A program made the position numbers and the translations under genes. A stretch of 64,000 bases of DNA. Origin: Acholeplasmatales bacterium. Lineage in GTDB: Bacteria; Bacillota_I; Bacilli_A; Acholeplasmatales; JAEDCM01. The notes beneath the pieces were generated by a model that made no database searches, was not told where the DNA came from, and saw only the letters and a list, made by a program, of their open reading frames with translations. The DNA is taken from NCBI GenBank assembly GCA_017961685.1, contig JAGCWW010000045.1, forward strand, positions 21,125 through 85,124. The letters are read 5' to 3'. Below are positions 35,869-44,711 of this stretch, one piece after another. Positions within the stretch are counted from its first letter, which is position 1, and each line of letters starts with the position of its first letter.

Positions 35869-37533
35869 CTAGAATAGGCCAACTGCTTTACCATCTTCTA
35901 ATACATCCATATCAAGTGCTGCAGGATGCTTAGGTAAGCCTGGCATAGTCATAATATCTCCTGTTAAACAAACTAGGAATCCAGCACCAATTGAAGGCTT
36001 CATATCTCTAACTGTAATTCTGAAGTTTCTTGGTCTACCTTTTTTATTTTGATCATCACTTAATGAATATTGTGTTTTAGCCATACAAATTGGAAGTTTA
36101 TCCCAACCATTTTCATTAAATGTTTTAATCTTAGCTTTAGCAGCGCTTGAGAAATCAACTCCATCAGCACCATAAATTTCTTTACAAATCTTTTCAATCT
36201 TAGTTTCAATTGGATCGTTTAAATCATAAATGAATTTGAAATCAGGATTTGGATTTTCATCTATTGCTTCTACTACTTTGTTAGCTAAATCAATAGCTCC
36301 TTTGCCTCCAAATTCCCAAACTTCACTTAAGCTCATCTTATGACCATTAGCTGTACACCAATCCATTAAAGCTTTAACTTCTTTATCTGTATCAGTTACA
36401 AACTTGTTTATAGCTACAACATATGGTAAGTTGTATTTCTTTATATTTTCAATATGCTTCTCTAAATTTTCAATACCCTTAAGTAGAGCATCAACATTTT
36501 CAGTCTTTAAATCAGTTTTAGCAACACCACCATGCATCTTTAATGCTCTAATAGTAGCAACGATAACTACTGCGTTTGGCTTAAAGCCTGCAACTCTTGC
36601 TTTAATGTCTAAGAACTTTTCAGCACCTAAATCAGCACCGAATCCTGCTTCAGTAACTACATAATCGCCTAAACCTCTGGCCATGTTTGTAGCGATAATC
36701 GAGTTACATCCATGAGCAATATTTGCGAATGGTCCACCATGTACGATTACTGGTGTATGTTCAAGTGTTTGGATTAAGTTTGGCTTTAATGCTTCTGAAA
36801 GAATTAAAGCACAAGCTCCTGTAGCACCTAAATCTTTTAAAGTTACTGGCTTATTTTCATTTGTATAAGCAATAACTGTTCTATCTAATCTCTTCTTTAA
36901 ATCATTCATATCTGTAGCTAGAGTAAACATAGCCATTACTTCACTGGCAACTGTAATGTCGAATCCATCTTCTCTAACTTTTCCGTTTGCATGTCCACCT
37001 AAACCTACTACTACTTGTCTTAATGCTCTATCATTCATATCTAAGCATCTCTTCCAAACAATACGAGTTGGATCAATGTTAAGTTCGTTACCTTGATGAA
37101 TATGATTGTCAATCATAGCACTAATTGTGTTATTAGCTGTTGTAATTGCATGCATATCTCCTGTAAAGTGTAAGTTTAAATCCTCCATTGGTACTGCTTG
37201 TGCATATCCTCCACCAGCAGCTCCACCCTTGATACCTAAAACTGGTCCAAAGCTTGGTTCTCTTAAAGCTACTACTGTTTTTTTGCCGATTAAACTTAAT
37301 GCATCAGCTAGACCAACTGTAGTTGTTGATTTTCCTTCTCCAGCTGGAGTTGGGTTAATAGCTGTTACTAAGATAATCTTAGCATTCATTTCTCTTTGAG
37401 CAGATGGATTGATTTTTGCTTTATACTTTCCGTATAATTCAATATCATCTTCTCCTAAACCTAATTTTTTTGCCACTTCTGTAATTTTTTCCATTTGGCA
37501 TTCTTGTGCGATTTGTAAATCACTTTTGTACAT
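35869..37533 (-). CDS. fhs: Formate-tetrahydrofolate ligase
   Basis: A 554-residue enzyme that makes 10-formyl-THF from formate, THF and [19 protein letters not shown] at the start, the P-loop-like [53 protein letters not shown] and [14 protein letters not shown] are diagnostic. The start is ATG 37533, 8 bp after GGAGG; an upstream in-frame ATG overlaps that site. It is the first enzyme gene of the purine operon, preceded by a 19-codon leader ORF and a hairpin. Its product feeds PurN and PurH. Confidence 0.97.
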   Translation of the reverse strand: MYKSDLQIAQECQMEKITEVAKKLGLGEDDIELYGKYKAKINPSAQREMNAKIILVTAINPTPAGEGKSTTTVGLADALSLIGKKTVVALREPSFGPVLGIKGGAAGGGYAQAVPMEDLNLHFTGDMHAITTANNTISAMIDNHIHQGNELNIDPTRIVWKRCLDMNDRALRQVVVGLGGHANGKVREDGFDITVASEVMAMFTLATDMNDLKKRLDRTVIAYTNENKPVTLKDLGATGACALILSEALKPNLIQTLEHTPVIVHGGPFANIAHGCNSIIATNMARGLGDYVVTEAGFGADLGAEKFLDIKARVAGFKPNAVVIVATIRALKMHGGVAKTDLKTENVDALLKGIENLEKHIENIKKYNLPYVVAINKFVTDTDKEVKALMDWCTANGHKMSLSEVWEFGGKGAIDLANKVVEAIDENPNPDFKFIYDLNDPIETKIEKICKEIYGADGVDFSSAAKAKIKTFNENGWDKLPICMAKTQYSLSDDQNKKGRPRNFRITVRDMKPSIGAGFLVCLTGDIMTMPGLPKHPAALDMDVLEDGKAVGLF

Positions 37534-37567
37534 CCTTATATCCTCCATTTTATATTTATAAAATTGA

Positions 37568-37599
37568 AAAGAACATTAACAATCAAGCTAATGTTCTTT
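37568..37599 (-). promoter_or_regulatory. Hairpin in the purine operon leader (candidate attenuator)
   Basis: An 11-bp perfect stem (37568-37578 with 37589-37599, 10-nt loop) followed on the minus strand by TCAATTTTAT. It begins 8 nt after the leader ORF stop and ends 34 nt before the fhs ATG. The T run is only moderate; the plus-strand side has a stronger one, but no plus-strand gene is there. Confidence 0.55.
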
Positions 37600-37607
37600 A
37601 ATTTTTT

Positions 37608-37667
37608 TTACATACTTAAAACGGCACAATGACCTATATGTATTTTATTATTAATTTTAAAACTCAT
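37608..37667 (-). CDS. Candidate 19-residue leader peptide of the purine operon
   Basis: A small ORF, MSFKINNKIHIGHCAVLSM then TAA. The ribosome site GGTGAT is 4 bp before the ATG, the same spacing used by other genes in this window. It starts about 17 nt after the predicted transcription start and stops 8 nt before the leader hairpin. The placement promoter - small ORF - hairpin - first enzyme is that of leader-peptide attenuation. The peptide has two His, one Gly and one Cys but no run of a single amino acid, so the signal is not obvious. It could instead be a translated small protein, or a chance ORF. Confidence 0.5.
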   Translation of the reverse strand: MSFKINNKIHIGHCAVLSM

Positions 37668-37690
37668 ACAAATCACCATCCCTATTTTAT

Positions 37691-37699
37691 ATTATATCA
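37691..37699 (-). promoter_or_regulatory. Extended -10 promoter of the purine operon
   Basis: TGA-TATAAT on the minus strand, about 24 bp before the leader ORF. There is no clear -35. No terminator is seen after the upstream aminotransferase gene, so read-through could add to expression. Confidence 0.55.
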
Positions 37700-37735
37700 T
37701 ATAATATAAATCTTTACTATTCTATGAAAACACTT

Positions 37736-38959
37736 TTATAGAACTTCTTTTATCTTAGATGCGAGATTTGCAATCTCCTTCTTGCTTAATGCAGATAGGC
37801 TTATTCTAATTCCTTGCTTTAAAGGAACTACGAATATATTATTTTCTTTTAATCTATCAAATACCTTTTCACCATTACATGGAATTGTGATGAAGAAGCC
37901 TGATTTATATGTGTAGCATTCTAAGCCACATTCTTTTGCTTCTTTTAAGAATAACTTTGATCTATCTAATAATAGGTTAGATGCATCTTCTAATTCTTTC
38001 ATGAATTCATTTTTAAGTGCATCATTAAACATTAGCTTTTCAACTAAGCTAACACCCATCTTTGCTGCATTAGACCATGTTGCTCTTGCAGAGAACTCAT
38101 TTGCATTATTGAAGTATTCAATTTCTTCTTTATCTTTTGTTAAAGCCATTTGAGCACCGATTCTTAAACCGTATAAGCTGAATGTCTTTGAACCGCTGAA
38201 TGCTAGAACAACCATAACATTTTCATTGAATTGCTTGAACTTTCTAAAAATTTCTCTTGATTCATTTAATCCCTTATGTGAATAGTCGATATAAGCCATA
38301 TCGTATAATAGAACAAATGTTTTATCTTTTGAAATTTCATTAATACATTCAATTATTTCATCCCAGTCTTTATCTTCTAAGGCATAACCTGTAGGATTTT
38401 GACATGGGTCATTTATTATTGCTAATACTCTACCTTGCTTTTCGGCAAGCTCTAAAGCATCTTTCTTAAAATCTTCTGTGTTGAATTGACCATCTTTAAA
38501 TAATTCATAATTCTTTACAGAGCAACCTCTTTCTTTTGCCATAGCATTGTATGGTCCCCAGCAAATATTAGGTACTAGGATACTATCTCCTTCATTTGCG
38601 TAATTATCAATTGTATTTCCAATTGCACCAGATCCACCAGGTGTAGGAATTACTCCATAGTAAAAGTCTTTAGTTACATCATCATATGTTTGCATTAATG
38701 CCCATCTTGCAATTCCTTCTTTGAACTTAGCAGTTCCTGCAGTTGATGCATAACCAAACTTTTCAGCATACGAAAGACTATCAATTATTTTTTTGATTGA
38801 TGGGAATTCTAACATCTTTCCATCTTCGTCATAAAGGGTTCCAATCGTTCCGTCGATAACATTAGGATTTAGTTTTTTTGCCTCTCTAGCTTCTGCAGCT
38901 ATAGTTAAAATGTTACTTGATAATTTCTTTGATTCTGATCTTTTTGCTATAATTCTCAT
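37736..38959 (-). CDS. Aspartate/aromatic-type PLP aminotransferase
   Basis: A 407-residue fold type I PLP enzyme. VIDGTIGTLYDEDG near the N-terminus, GGSGAIGNTIDNYANEGD, NDPCQNPTGYALED (PLP-binding Asn), LLYDMAYIDYSH, the catalytic Lys in FSGSKTFSLYGLRIG near residue 253, and GIRISLSAL with the substrate Arg at the C-terminus. This pattern is closer to the AspC/TyrB subclass than the aminotransferase at 17763-18938. Amino acid specificity cannot be decided. The ribosome site AAAAGGGG is 8 bp before ATG. It lies directly upstream of the purine operon in the same direction, but its stop is 70 bp before the leader ORF. Confidence 0.87.
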   Translation of the reverse strand: MRIIAKRSESKKLSSNILTIAAEAREAKKLNPNVIDGTIGTLYDEDGKMLEFPSIKKIIDSLSYAEKFGYASTAGTAKFKEGIARWALMQTYDDVTKDFYYGVIPTPGGSGAIGNTIDNYANEGDSILVPNICWGPYNAMAKERGCSVKNYELFKDGQFNTEDFKKDALELAEKQGRVLAIINDPCQNPTGYALEDKDWDEIIECINEISKDKTFVLLYDMAYIDYSHKGLNESREIFRKFKQFNENVMVVLAFSGSKTFSLYGLRIGAQMALTKDKEEIEYFNNANEFSARATWSNAAKMGVSLVEKLMFNDALKNEFMKELEDASNLLLDRSKLFLKEAKECGLECYTYKSGFFITIPCNGEKVFDRLKENNIFVVPLKQGIRISLSALSKKEIANLASKIKEVL

Positions 38960-39065
38960 AATTAAAACCCCTTTTTATTAAAATAAGACAGCATAATTTT
39001 AACATAATATTTTTTCATAGAGAATATTAAATAATAATATTATTTATATGAAAATGTTTTCAAAG

Positions 39066-39093
39066 AAAAAAGAGACCATTTTTGGTCCCTTTT
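39066..39093 (-). terminator. Terminator of gene 39092-39646
   Basis: GGGACCA and TGGTCTC pair (one G-T pair) around AAAA on the minus strand, directly after the stop codon, followed by TTTTTTC. Confidence 0.8.
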
Positions 39094-39646
39094 ACTCTAA
39101 ATTAAACTTTATAAATTTAGGATTAACATCTACTCTTTGAAATAAGAAAACAGAATTAGCGCTTATTGCTAAATATTCTTTATCATCTAAAGATAAATTG
39201 AATTCTTTTCCTACTTCATCAAAGACTAATGTTTCCTCTTTTGAATGGTTTTTATATACTTTTATACTTCCTTTATCACATTTAGAAAATTCAGTCATAC
39301 AAACTTTATATTCACCCTTAGGTAGATGATAATGTATTCCTCTACTACTTGTTTCTTTTCCAAATGGTCCAAGTACTCCATTTCTTAATGTAAAACAATA
39401 ACATTTATCATATTTCGCATTAAGGACAATATAATTAATATTAGTTGGATCAATTGCTTTATATTTCTCATCAAAATTAAGTGAATAATACCAACCTAAG
39501 AACTTTGCGCCATCTTCTCTTATTGGAGTAGGTAGGGTTAAAATTGATTCATCACTTTTTAAATATTCTGGAGTATTATCTGCGCCAAAGGAATTTATTA
39601 CTATTTTTGTATAGCTGCAAAGAGCTGAAACGGATGCAAATATCAT
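39092..39646 (-). CDS. Uncharacterised protein with an InlB B-repeat-like segment
   Basis: A 184-residue protein. Residues ~36-80 (LTLPTPIREDGAKFLGWYYS, then FDEKYKAIDPTNI and VLNAKYD) resemble the small beta-rich Listeria-Bacteroides / InlB B-repeat (hydrophobic-P-x-R-x-G-x-x-F-x-GW-Y). The C-terminal ~100 residues form no domain that I know. There is no classical signal peptide although the repeat is usually found on secreted proteins, so location is unclear. It begins 27 bp after mfd and has its own extended -10 promoter overlapping the mfd stop codon. Confidence 0.6.
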   Translation of the reverse strand: MIFASVSALCSYTKIVINSFGADNTPEYLKSDESILTLPTPIREDGAKFLGWYYSLNFDEKYKAIDPTNINYIVLNAKYDKCYCFTLRNGVLGPFGKETSSRGIHYHLPKGEYKVCMTEFSKCDKGSIKVYKNHSKEETLVFDEVGKEFNLSLDDKEYLAISANSVFLFQRVDVNPKFIKFNLE

Positions 39647-39666
39647 TTTCTCATCTCCTTAAAGTT

Positions 39667-39675
39667 ATTATATCA
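39667..39675 (-). promoter_or_regulatory. Extended -10 promoter overlapping the mfd stop codon
   Basis: TGA-TATAAT on the minus strand; the TGA is also the mfd stop. Six bases later comes AAGGAGATGA and, after 4 more, the ATG of gene 39092-39646. The predicted 5' leader is only about 14 nt. Confidence 0.55.
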
Positions 39676-42600
39676 TAAATTATCTAGTCTCTCTAAGAAT
39701 TTAGATACTTCCATAATCCAATTTTCTTTTAATTTATTAATATAGAATATAACGTGTAATTTATTTCTTGTATAAGTTATCTTAATTTCAGTTGTATATT
39801 GCATAGAAGCTTTAAAGACATTAGTTCCATTTATATTTTCACCAAATGTCACTTTTACATGATCATTAGTTTTTTCAGTAATGTTTGCTTCAAGTTTAGC
39901 TAAATATGAATCCATTACTTTTTCAAACATATATATTTTTATATCTTCACTAATAGAACCAAATCTATCCTTTAGTTCTTCTTCTAAGACAATAATATCT
40001 GCAATCTTCTTAATGGAATCAATTTTCTTATGAATATCAATTCTTACACCATCATCATTAATATATTCTTTTGGAATGTGTCTATTAGAAAACACTGGTG
40101 TAATTGTATCTTCTTTTTTCTTAACTCCATTTTTCTCATCAATTGTTTCTTTTAAGATACGCATATACATATCATAACCAACTGAATCAATAAATCCTGA
40201 TTGCTCAGCACCTAAGATATCCCCTGATCCACGTATAGCTAAATCACGCTTAGCAATTTTAAATCCACTACCTAATTCAGTAAAGTCTCTTATAGCTTGA
40301 AGTCTCTCTACCGCCTCAGGTGTTAATTTCTTATCCTCATCATAAAATAGATATGCATAAGCTATTCTATCACTTCTACCAACACGCCCTCTAAGTTGAT
40401 ATAGTTGTGATAAACCAAGTCTAGTCGCATCATCTACAATTAAAGTATTCGCATTAGGTATATCTATACCAGTTTCAATAATTGTTGTACAAATTAAAAC
40501 ATTTGATTTTCTTAATACGAAATCTTCTATTCTATTTTCTAGAGTATTCTTATCCATTCTTCCATGCGCAAAGCTTACTCTTGAATAAGGTATAAGCATT
40601 TGTATTTTTCTTGCGACATCTTCAATATCACTTACTCTATTATGTAAATAGAAAACTTGGCCACCACGCGATAATTCACGTTCTATTGCTTCTTTTACAA
40701 TAGTTTTATGATATTCTAGTACATAAGTTTGTACAGGATATCTATTTTTAGGTGGTGTTTCTATTACTGATAAATCTTTTATACCTATCATAGACATTTG
40801 TAAAGTTCTTGGAATTGGGGTTGCTGTTAAACTAATAGAATCAACATTAATTTTTAATTCTTTAATTCTCTCTTTATGTTCAACACCAAAACGTTGTTCC
40901 TCATCTACTATTAATAATCCTAAGTCTTTAAATTCAATATCTTTACTTAATAATCTATGAGTACCAATTATAATATCTATCTTACCTTCTTTTAAATCTC
41001 TTAAGATTTCTTCTTGTTCCTTGTTAGTAGTTAATCTAGATATCTTTTTTATAATTGCTCCAAACTTATTAAATCGCTCAACAAAAGTATTATAATGTTG
41101 CCCTACTAATACTGTTGTAGGAGCTAAGAATGCTACTTGTTTATTATCATAAATAGCTTTAAATGCAGCACGCATTGCTACTTCTGTTTTACCATAACCA
41201 ACATCACCACATACCAATCTATCCATTGGTTTTGTTTTTTCCATATCACTAATTACATCTTCAATAGCTTTTTCTTGATCAGCTGTTTCTTCATAGACAA
41301 AGTCATCCTTAAATTCTTGATGCATATTAGTTTCTTTACTAAAGGCAAAACCTTCTGTATTTTCTCTTCTACTATAAAGGTCAATTAATTTATCTGATAT
41401 ATCTTTTAATTTATTTCTAACACGCTCTTTTGCTCTAGCCCAAGATGTACCACTTAAACTGTTTAGTTTTGGAGTATTATTTCCTGTGTAGTGCATGATA
41501 GAATCTATTTTTTCTAGTGGCACAAATAAATAATCATTACCCGCAAATATTATTTTAATATAATCTCTAGTTATTCCTGATAGAGTTTTTTCTTCTATTC
41601 CTAAGTATCTACCGATACCATAATCATAGTGAACTACATAATCTCCCACATTAATTTCATCAACAGATTTTATACGTTTAGATTCACCAAATACGGATTT
41701 ATAACGTATTTTATTTTCTACTCTTTTATATATTTCTTCTTCAGTTAAAATAAGTAGATTATCCTTATAGAAATCAACACCTAAACTACATTCATCTAAA
41801 GTCAAGAAAATGCCGTTATAATCCTGATTTCTAAGCATTTCATAGTTTATTTTTCTTTCAAGCAATTCTTCTTTTAATAGCTTCATTCTTTCTTTTGATT
41901 TAAAGCATATAATAACTTTTTTATCTACATTCTTTAAGTAATCAAATAAAGCTTCTAGATTGCCAAAGAATCTTTCAGGATCTCTTACATCGATTACCTT
42001 ACCTCTAGGTACTTTAAATTCTTCAAGATAATTAATTTTATATTTATTTTTTATTTCATTTAAATCATAAAAATAATTTAAATCTTTAAATGCATTACCT
42101 ATATTAGAATTATATTCATATATATCATCTAGTGTTTTAATATATGCTTGATTTAATCTAGACTCATTTATAAAATAAATACTTTTTTTATCAACAAAAT
42201 CTAATATAGTTTCACTACTAATTAAACCAATATATTTTCTAAGTAGACTTATGTTTGTTCTATTTTCTAGATTATCTAAATCATTATTTAAAATTTCTCT
42301 TTCCTTATCATTAACTTCTACTTTTGAATTTATATAATCTTTAATAATATTTAATTCATTATCATCATAAAACATTTCATTTAATGGAATGATTTCAATT
42401 TCATTAATACTATTAATAGATCTTTGAGTGTTTATATCAAATTCTTTTATTTTTTCTATTTCCGTATCAAATAAATCTAATCTAATTGGATTTTCTCTAT
42501 TAAGTGGAAATAAATCAATAATACTACCTCTAATTGAGAACTCTCCAACCTTACTAACTAAATAACTTCTATTATAACCTGAATTAATTAAATAGCTTTC

Positions 42601-43026
42601 TAATTCTTTAATATTTACATCATCACCAATTTTAAAGGTAATGCTTGATTTAAGCCATTTTTCCTTTGGCATTTGTTTTCTAATTACACCTGTAAGGTTA
42701 GTTATAACAATATGCTTCTTTCCATCTAAAATGTTTTTAATTGTTAAATTTCTTTCTAGTTTAAATTCAATAGATGATACTAATAATTCAGATGTTATAA
42801 GCTCATCAGATGGATAGAATAATACATCATCTACGCCAAGCATATTAATTAATTTATCATAATATTTTTGGGCTTCATATAAGGTGTCTAATATGACAAA
42901 AATTGTTTTATTTTCTTTTTGGAATTTACTTGCGATTAAAAATACTTCAAAATTAGTAGTTAAATTACATAATGTAAAACCACTATTTTTAGTATACTTT
43001 TCCACATTTTCAAGCTCTAAAATCAT
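39673..43026 (-). CDS. mfd: Transcription-repair coupling factor Mfd
   Basis: A 1117-residue SF2 translocase that removes stalled RNA polymerase from lesions and recruits UvrA. Order of domains: UvrB-like N-terminal region with IRGSIIDLFPLN, RNA-polymerase-interacting domain (GDYVVHYDYGIGRYLGIE near 462), helicase with Walker A GDVGYGKTEVAMRAAFKA near 607 and DEEQRFG near 707, TATPIPRTLQMS, IIETGIDIPNANTLI, QLYQLRGRVGRS, and the C-terminal TRCF domain. The start is ATG 43026, 6 bp after AAAGGAGGTG; a GTG three codons upstream is inside that site. It ends in TGA, evidence that UGA is a stop here. It follows prs-pth, the conserved Firmicutes order. Confidence 0.97.
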   Translation of the reverse strand: MILELENVEKYTKNSGFTLCNLTTNFEVFLIASKFQKENKTIFVILDTLYEAQKYYDKLINMLGVDDVLFYPSDELITSELLVSSIEFKLERNLTIKNILDGKKHIVITNLTGVIRKQMPKEKWLKSSITFKIGDDVNIKELESYLINSGYNRSYLVSKVGEFSIRGSIIDLFPLNRENPIRLDLFDTEIEKIKEFDINTQRSINSINEIEIIPLNEMFYDDNELNIIKDYINSKVEVNDKEREILNNDLDNLENRTNISLLRKYIGLISSETILDFVDKKSIYFINESRLNQAYIKTLDDIYEYNSNIGNAFKDLNYFYDLNEIKNKYKINYLEEFKVPRGKVIDVRDPERFFGNLEALFDYLKNVDKKVIICFKSKERMKLLKEELLERKINYEMLRNQDYNGIFLTLDECSLGVDFYKDNLLILTEEEIYKRVENKIRYKSVFGESKRIKSVDEINVGDYVVHYDYGIGRYLGIEEKTLSGITRDYIKIIFAGNDYLFVPLEKIDSIMHYTGNNTPKLNSLSGTSWARAKERVRNKLKDISDKLIDLYSRRENTEGFAFSKETNMHQEFKDDFVYEETADQEKAIEDVISDMEKTKPMDRLVCGDVGYGKTEVAMRAAFKAIYDNKQVAFLAPTTVLVGQHYNTFVERFNKFGAIIKKISRLTTNKEQEEILRDLKEGKIDIIIGTHRLLSKDIEFKDLGLLIVDEEQRFGVEHKERIKELKINVDSISLTATPIPRTLQMSMIGIKDLSVIETPPKNRYPVQTYVLEYHKTIVKEAIERELSRGGQVFYLHNRVSDIEDVARKIQMLIPYSRVSFAHGRMDKNTLENRIEDFVLRKSNVLICTTIIETGIDIPNANTLIVDDATRLGLSQLYQLRGRVGRSDRIAYAYLFYDEDKKLTPEAVERLQAIRDFTELGSGFKIAKRDLAIRGSGDILGAEQSGFIDSVGYDMYMRILKETIDEKNGVKKKEDTITPVFSNRHIPKEYINDDGVRIDIHKKIDSIKKIADIIVLEEELKDRFGSISEDIKIYMFEKVMDSYLAKLEANITEKTNDHVKVTFGENINGTNVFKASMQYTTEIKITYTRNKLHVIFYINKLKENWIMEVSKFLERLDNL

Positions 43027-43057
43027 AAAAAACACCTCCTTTTTAGTAAGGCAAAAA

Positions 43058-43078
43058 GAAGCTTAAATGTCATTAAGC
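43058..43078 (-). terminator. Weak hairpin after pth
   Basis: GCTTAA (43061-43066) and TTAAGC (43073-43078) overlap the pth stop; TTCTTTTT follows on the minus strand. With only 6 bp it is probably a partial terminator before mfd. Confidence 0.4.
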
Positions 43079-43645
43079 CTCTACTTTTTCCTTTAAATTA
43101 TATTTATTCATTATTTCATCAAATGTTTTATCATTAATGAAATCATCTATTGCATCACTGACTTTTTCTATTGCATTATTGATAGATATTAATTCATCTT
43201 TACCAAATTTAGAAAGAACATGAGCAATTGTATCATTACTTTTATCTATACCTATTTTACATCTATTAAAGTTTTCACCAACATGGCTGATGATACTTTT
43301 AAGTCCATTATGTCCTCCAGCACTACCTTTACTTCTAAATCTAATAGCGCCTGTATGTAAATCTAGGTCATCATGAATTACAAGCATATCTTTAACATCA
43401 ATTTTATAATAGTTTAAAACTTTACTAATTGAGTTACCACTTAAATTCATATATGTTACTGGTTTAAGTAAGATTACTTTTTTACCATTTATTATGCCAG
43501 TAGATATTAAACCTTCTAATTTAGTATCTAACTTAAATGTGAAGTTATATTTATTAGCATAATAATCCAAAGTCATATAACCAGTATTATGTCTTGTTTG
43601 CTCATACTCCTTACCAGGGTTACCTAAGCCAACAATTAATTTCAT
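43073..43645 (-). CDS. pth: Peptidyl-tRNA hydrolase
   Basis: A 190-residue enzyme that recycles peptidyl-tRNA. IVGLGNPGKEYEQTRHNTGY at the start holds the catalytic His and the tRNA-binding Asn; KPVTYMNLSGNSISKVLNYY, LVIHDDLDLHTGAIRFR and GSAGGHNGLKSII are the other family motifs. Length is typical. It overlaps the prs stop as TAATG. Confidence 0.97.
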   Translation of the reverse strand: MKLIVGLGNPGKEYEQTRHNTGYMTLDYYANKYNFTFKLDTKLEGLISTGIINGKKVILLKPVTYMNLSGNSISKVLNYYKIDVKDMLVIHDDLDLHTGAIRFRSKGSAGGHNGLKSIISHVGENFNRCKIGIDKSNDTIAHVLSKFGKDELISINNAIEKVSDAIDDFINDKTFDEIMNKYNLKEKVEA

Positions 43646-44601
43646 TATTTTCTAAATAACTCTGATAATGTTCTATCATCAATAATACGCATTATACCTT
43701 CACCAAATAATTGTCCAACTGATAATTGTTTAATTTTTGGAGCTTTCTTATCTTCAGTTAATGCGATTGTATTTGTAACGACAACTTCCTTGATTGGAGA
43801 ATTTGTTAATCTTTCAATAGCTGGACCTGAGAAGATTGGATGTGTAGCACATGCATATACTTCTTTTGCTCCACTATCAATTAAAGCTTGTGCACCAGCA
43901 CAAATTGAACCTGCTGTATCGATCATATCATCAATCATGATACAAGTTTTACCTTGGATATCACCGATGATATTCATAACTTCAGCCTTGTTAGGTTCTG
44001 GTCTACGCTTATCAATAATAGCGATTGGCTTATTATCTAATGCTCTAGCTAAGTTTCTAGCACGAGTAACTCCACCATGGTCTGGTGAAACTACTACAAC
44101 GTCTGTTAAATCTTTTTTCTTGAAATAATCAGCGAAGATTGGTAGTGCTTCGAAATGATCTACTGGAATATCAAAGAATCCTTGAATTTGAGCAGCATGT
44201 AAATCCATGATTAGAATTCTAGAAGCTCCAGCAACTTGGATAAGGTTAGCAACTAACTTAGCAGAGATTGCTTGTCTAGGTGCAGCCTTTCTATCTTGTC
44301 TTGAATATCCATAATATGGAACAATTACGTTAATAGTTTGAGCAGATGCTCTCTTTAAGGCATCAATCATAACTAATAATTCCATAAGATTTTCATTAAC
44401 TGGATTGTTAGTAGGTTGAACAACAAATACATGATGTCCTCTTACTGTCTCATTTATATTAATGTTTACTTCACCATCAGCAAATCTTTTAACAACACAA
44501 TCTGCTAGTGGTACACCTAAAGCTTCAGAAATTTCTTCAGCTAAATGTTGGTTTGAACTAAGTGCAAATAATTTTACTTTTTTTCCTAATAATAATGACA
44601 T
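43645..44601 (-). CDS. prs: Ribose-phosphate pyrophosphokinase
   Basis: A 318-residue enzyme that makes PRPP from ribose-5-P and ATP, the starting material of the purine pathway encoded 6 kb downstream. [19 protein letters not shown] at the start, [69 protein letters not shown] and the PRPP loop [13 protein letters not shown] are complete. AGGAGG lies 6 bp before the ATG. A TATAAT box is 32 bp upstream of the start. Confidence 0.97.
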   Translation of the reverse strand: MSLLLGKKVKLFALSSNQHLAEEISEALGVPLADCVVKRFADGEVNININETVRGHHVFVVQPTNNPVNENLMELLVMIDALKRASAQTINVIVPYYGYSRQDRKAAPRQAISAKLVANLIQVAGASRILIMDLHAAQIQGFFDIPVDHFEALPIFADYFKKKDLTDVVVVSPDHGGVTRARNLARALDNKPIAIIDKRRPEPNKAEVMNIIGDIQGKTCIMIDDMIDTAGSICAGAQALIDSGAKEVYACATHPIFSGPAIERLTNSPIKEVVVTNTIALTEDKKAPKIKQLSVGQLFGEGIMRIIDDRTLSELFRK

Positions 44602-44632
44602 AATATTCCTCCTTAGGGTTGTCTATACTTTT

Positions 44633-44638
44633 ATTATA
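44633..44638 (-). promoter_or_regulatory. Probable -10 of the prs-pth-mfd promoter
   Basis: TATAAT preceded by GTG on the minus strand, 31-37 bp before the prs start codon. The region 17 bp further upstream is a T run, a poor -35. Confidence 0.4.
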
Positions 44639-44656
44639 CACTAATAAAAAAGAAAA

Positions 44657-44692
44657 AAAAGCAACAACCAAAATGAAAGCGTTATTGCTTTT
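44657..44692 (-). terminator. Terminator of the TPR gene 44712-45782
   Basis: AAAAGCAATAAC and GTTGTTGCTTTT (minus-strand reading, one T-G pair) around a 12-nt loop, followed by TTTTCTTTTTT. Confidence 0.85.
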
Positions 44693-44711
44693 AAAAATAT
44701 AATTTTTAATA

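Noticed and set aside
37549..37735. Purine or THF riboswitch upstream of the purine operon
   Set aside because: The conserved core sequences of the guanine/adenine and THF riboswitches could not be found on the minus strand; only a small ORF and one hairpin fill the space.
39673..43026. Mycoplasma-type code with UGA as tryptophan
   Set aside because: mfd and yaaA end at TGA at the expected family length, Trp codons in conserved motifs are TGG, and the tRNA-Trp has anticodon CCA.
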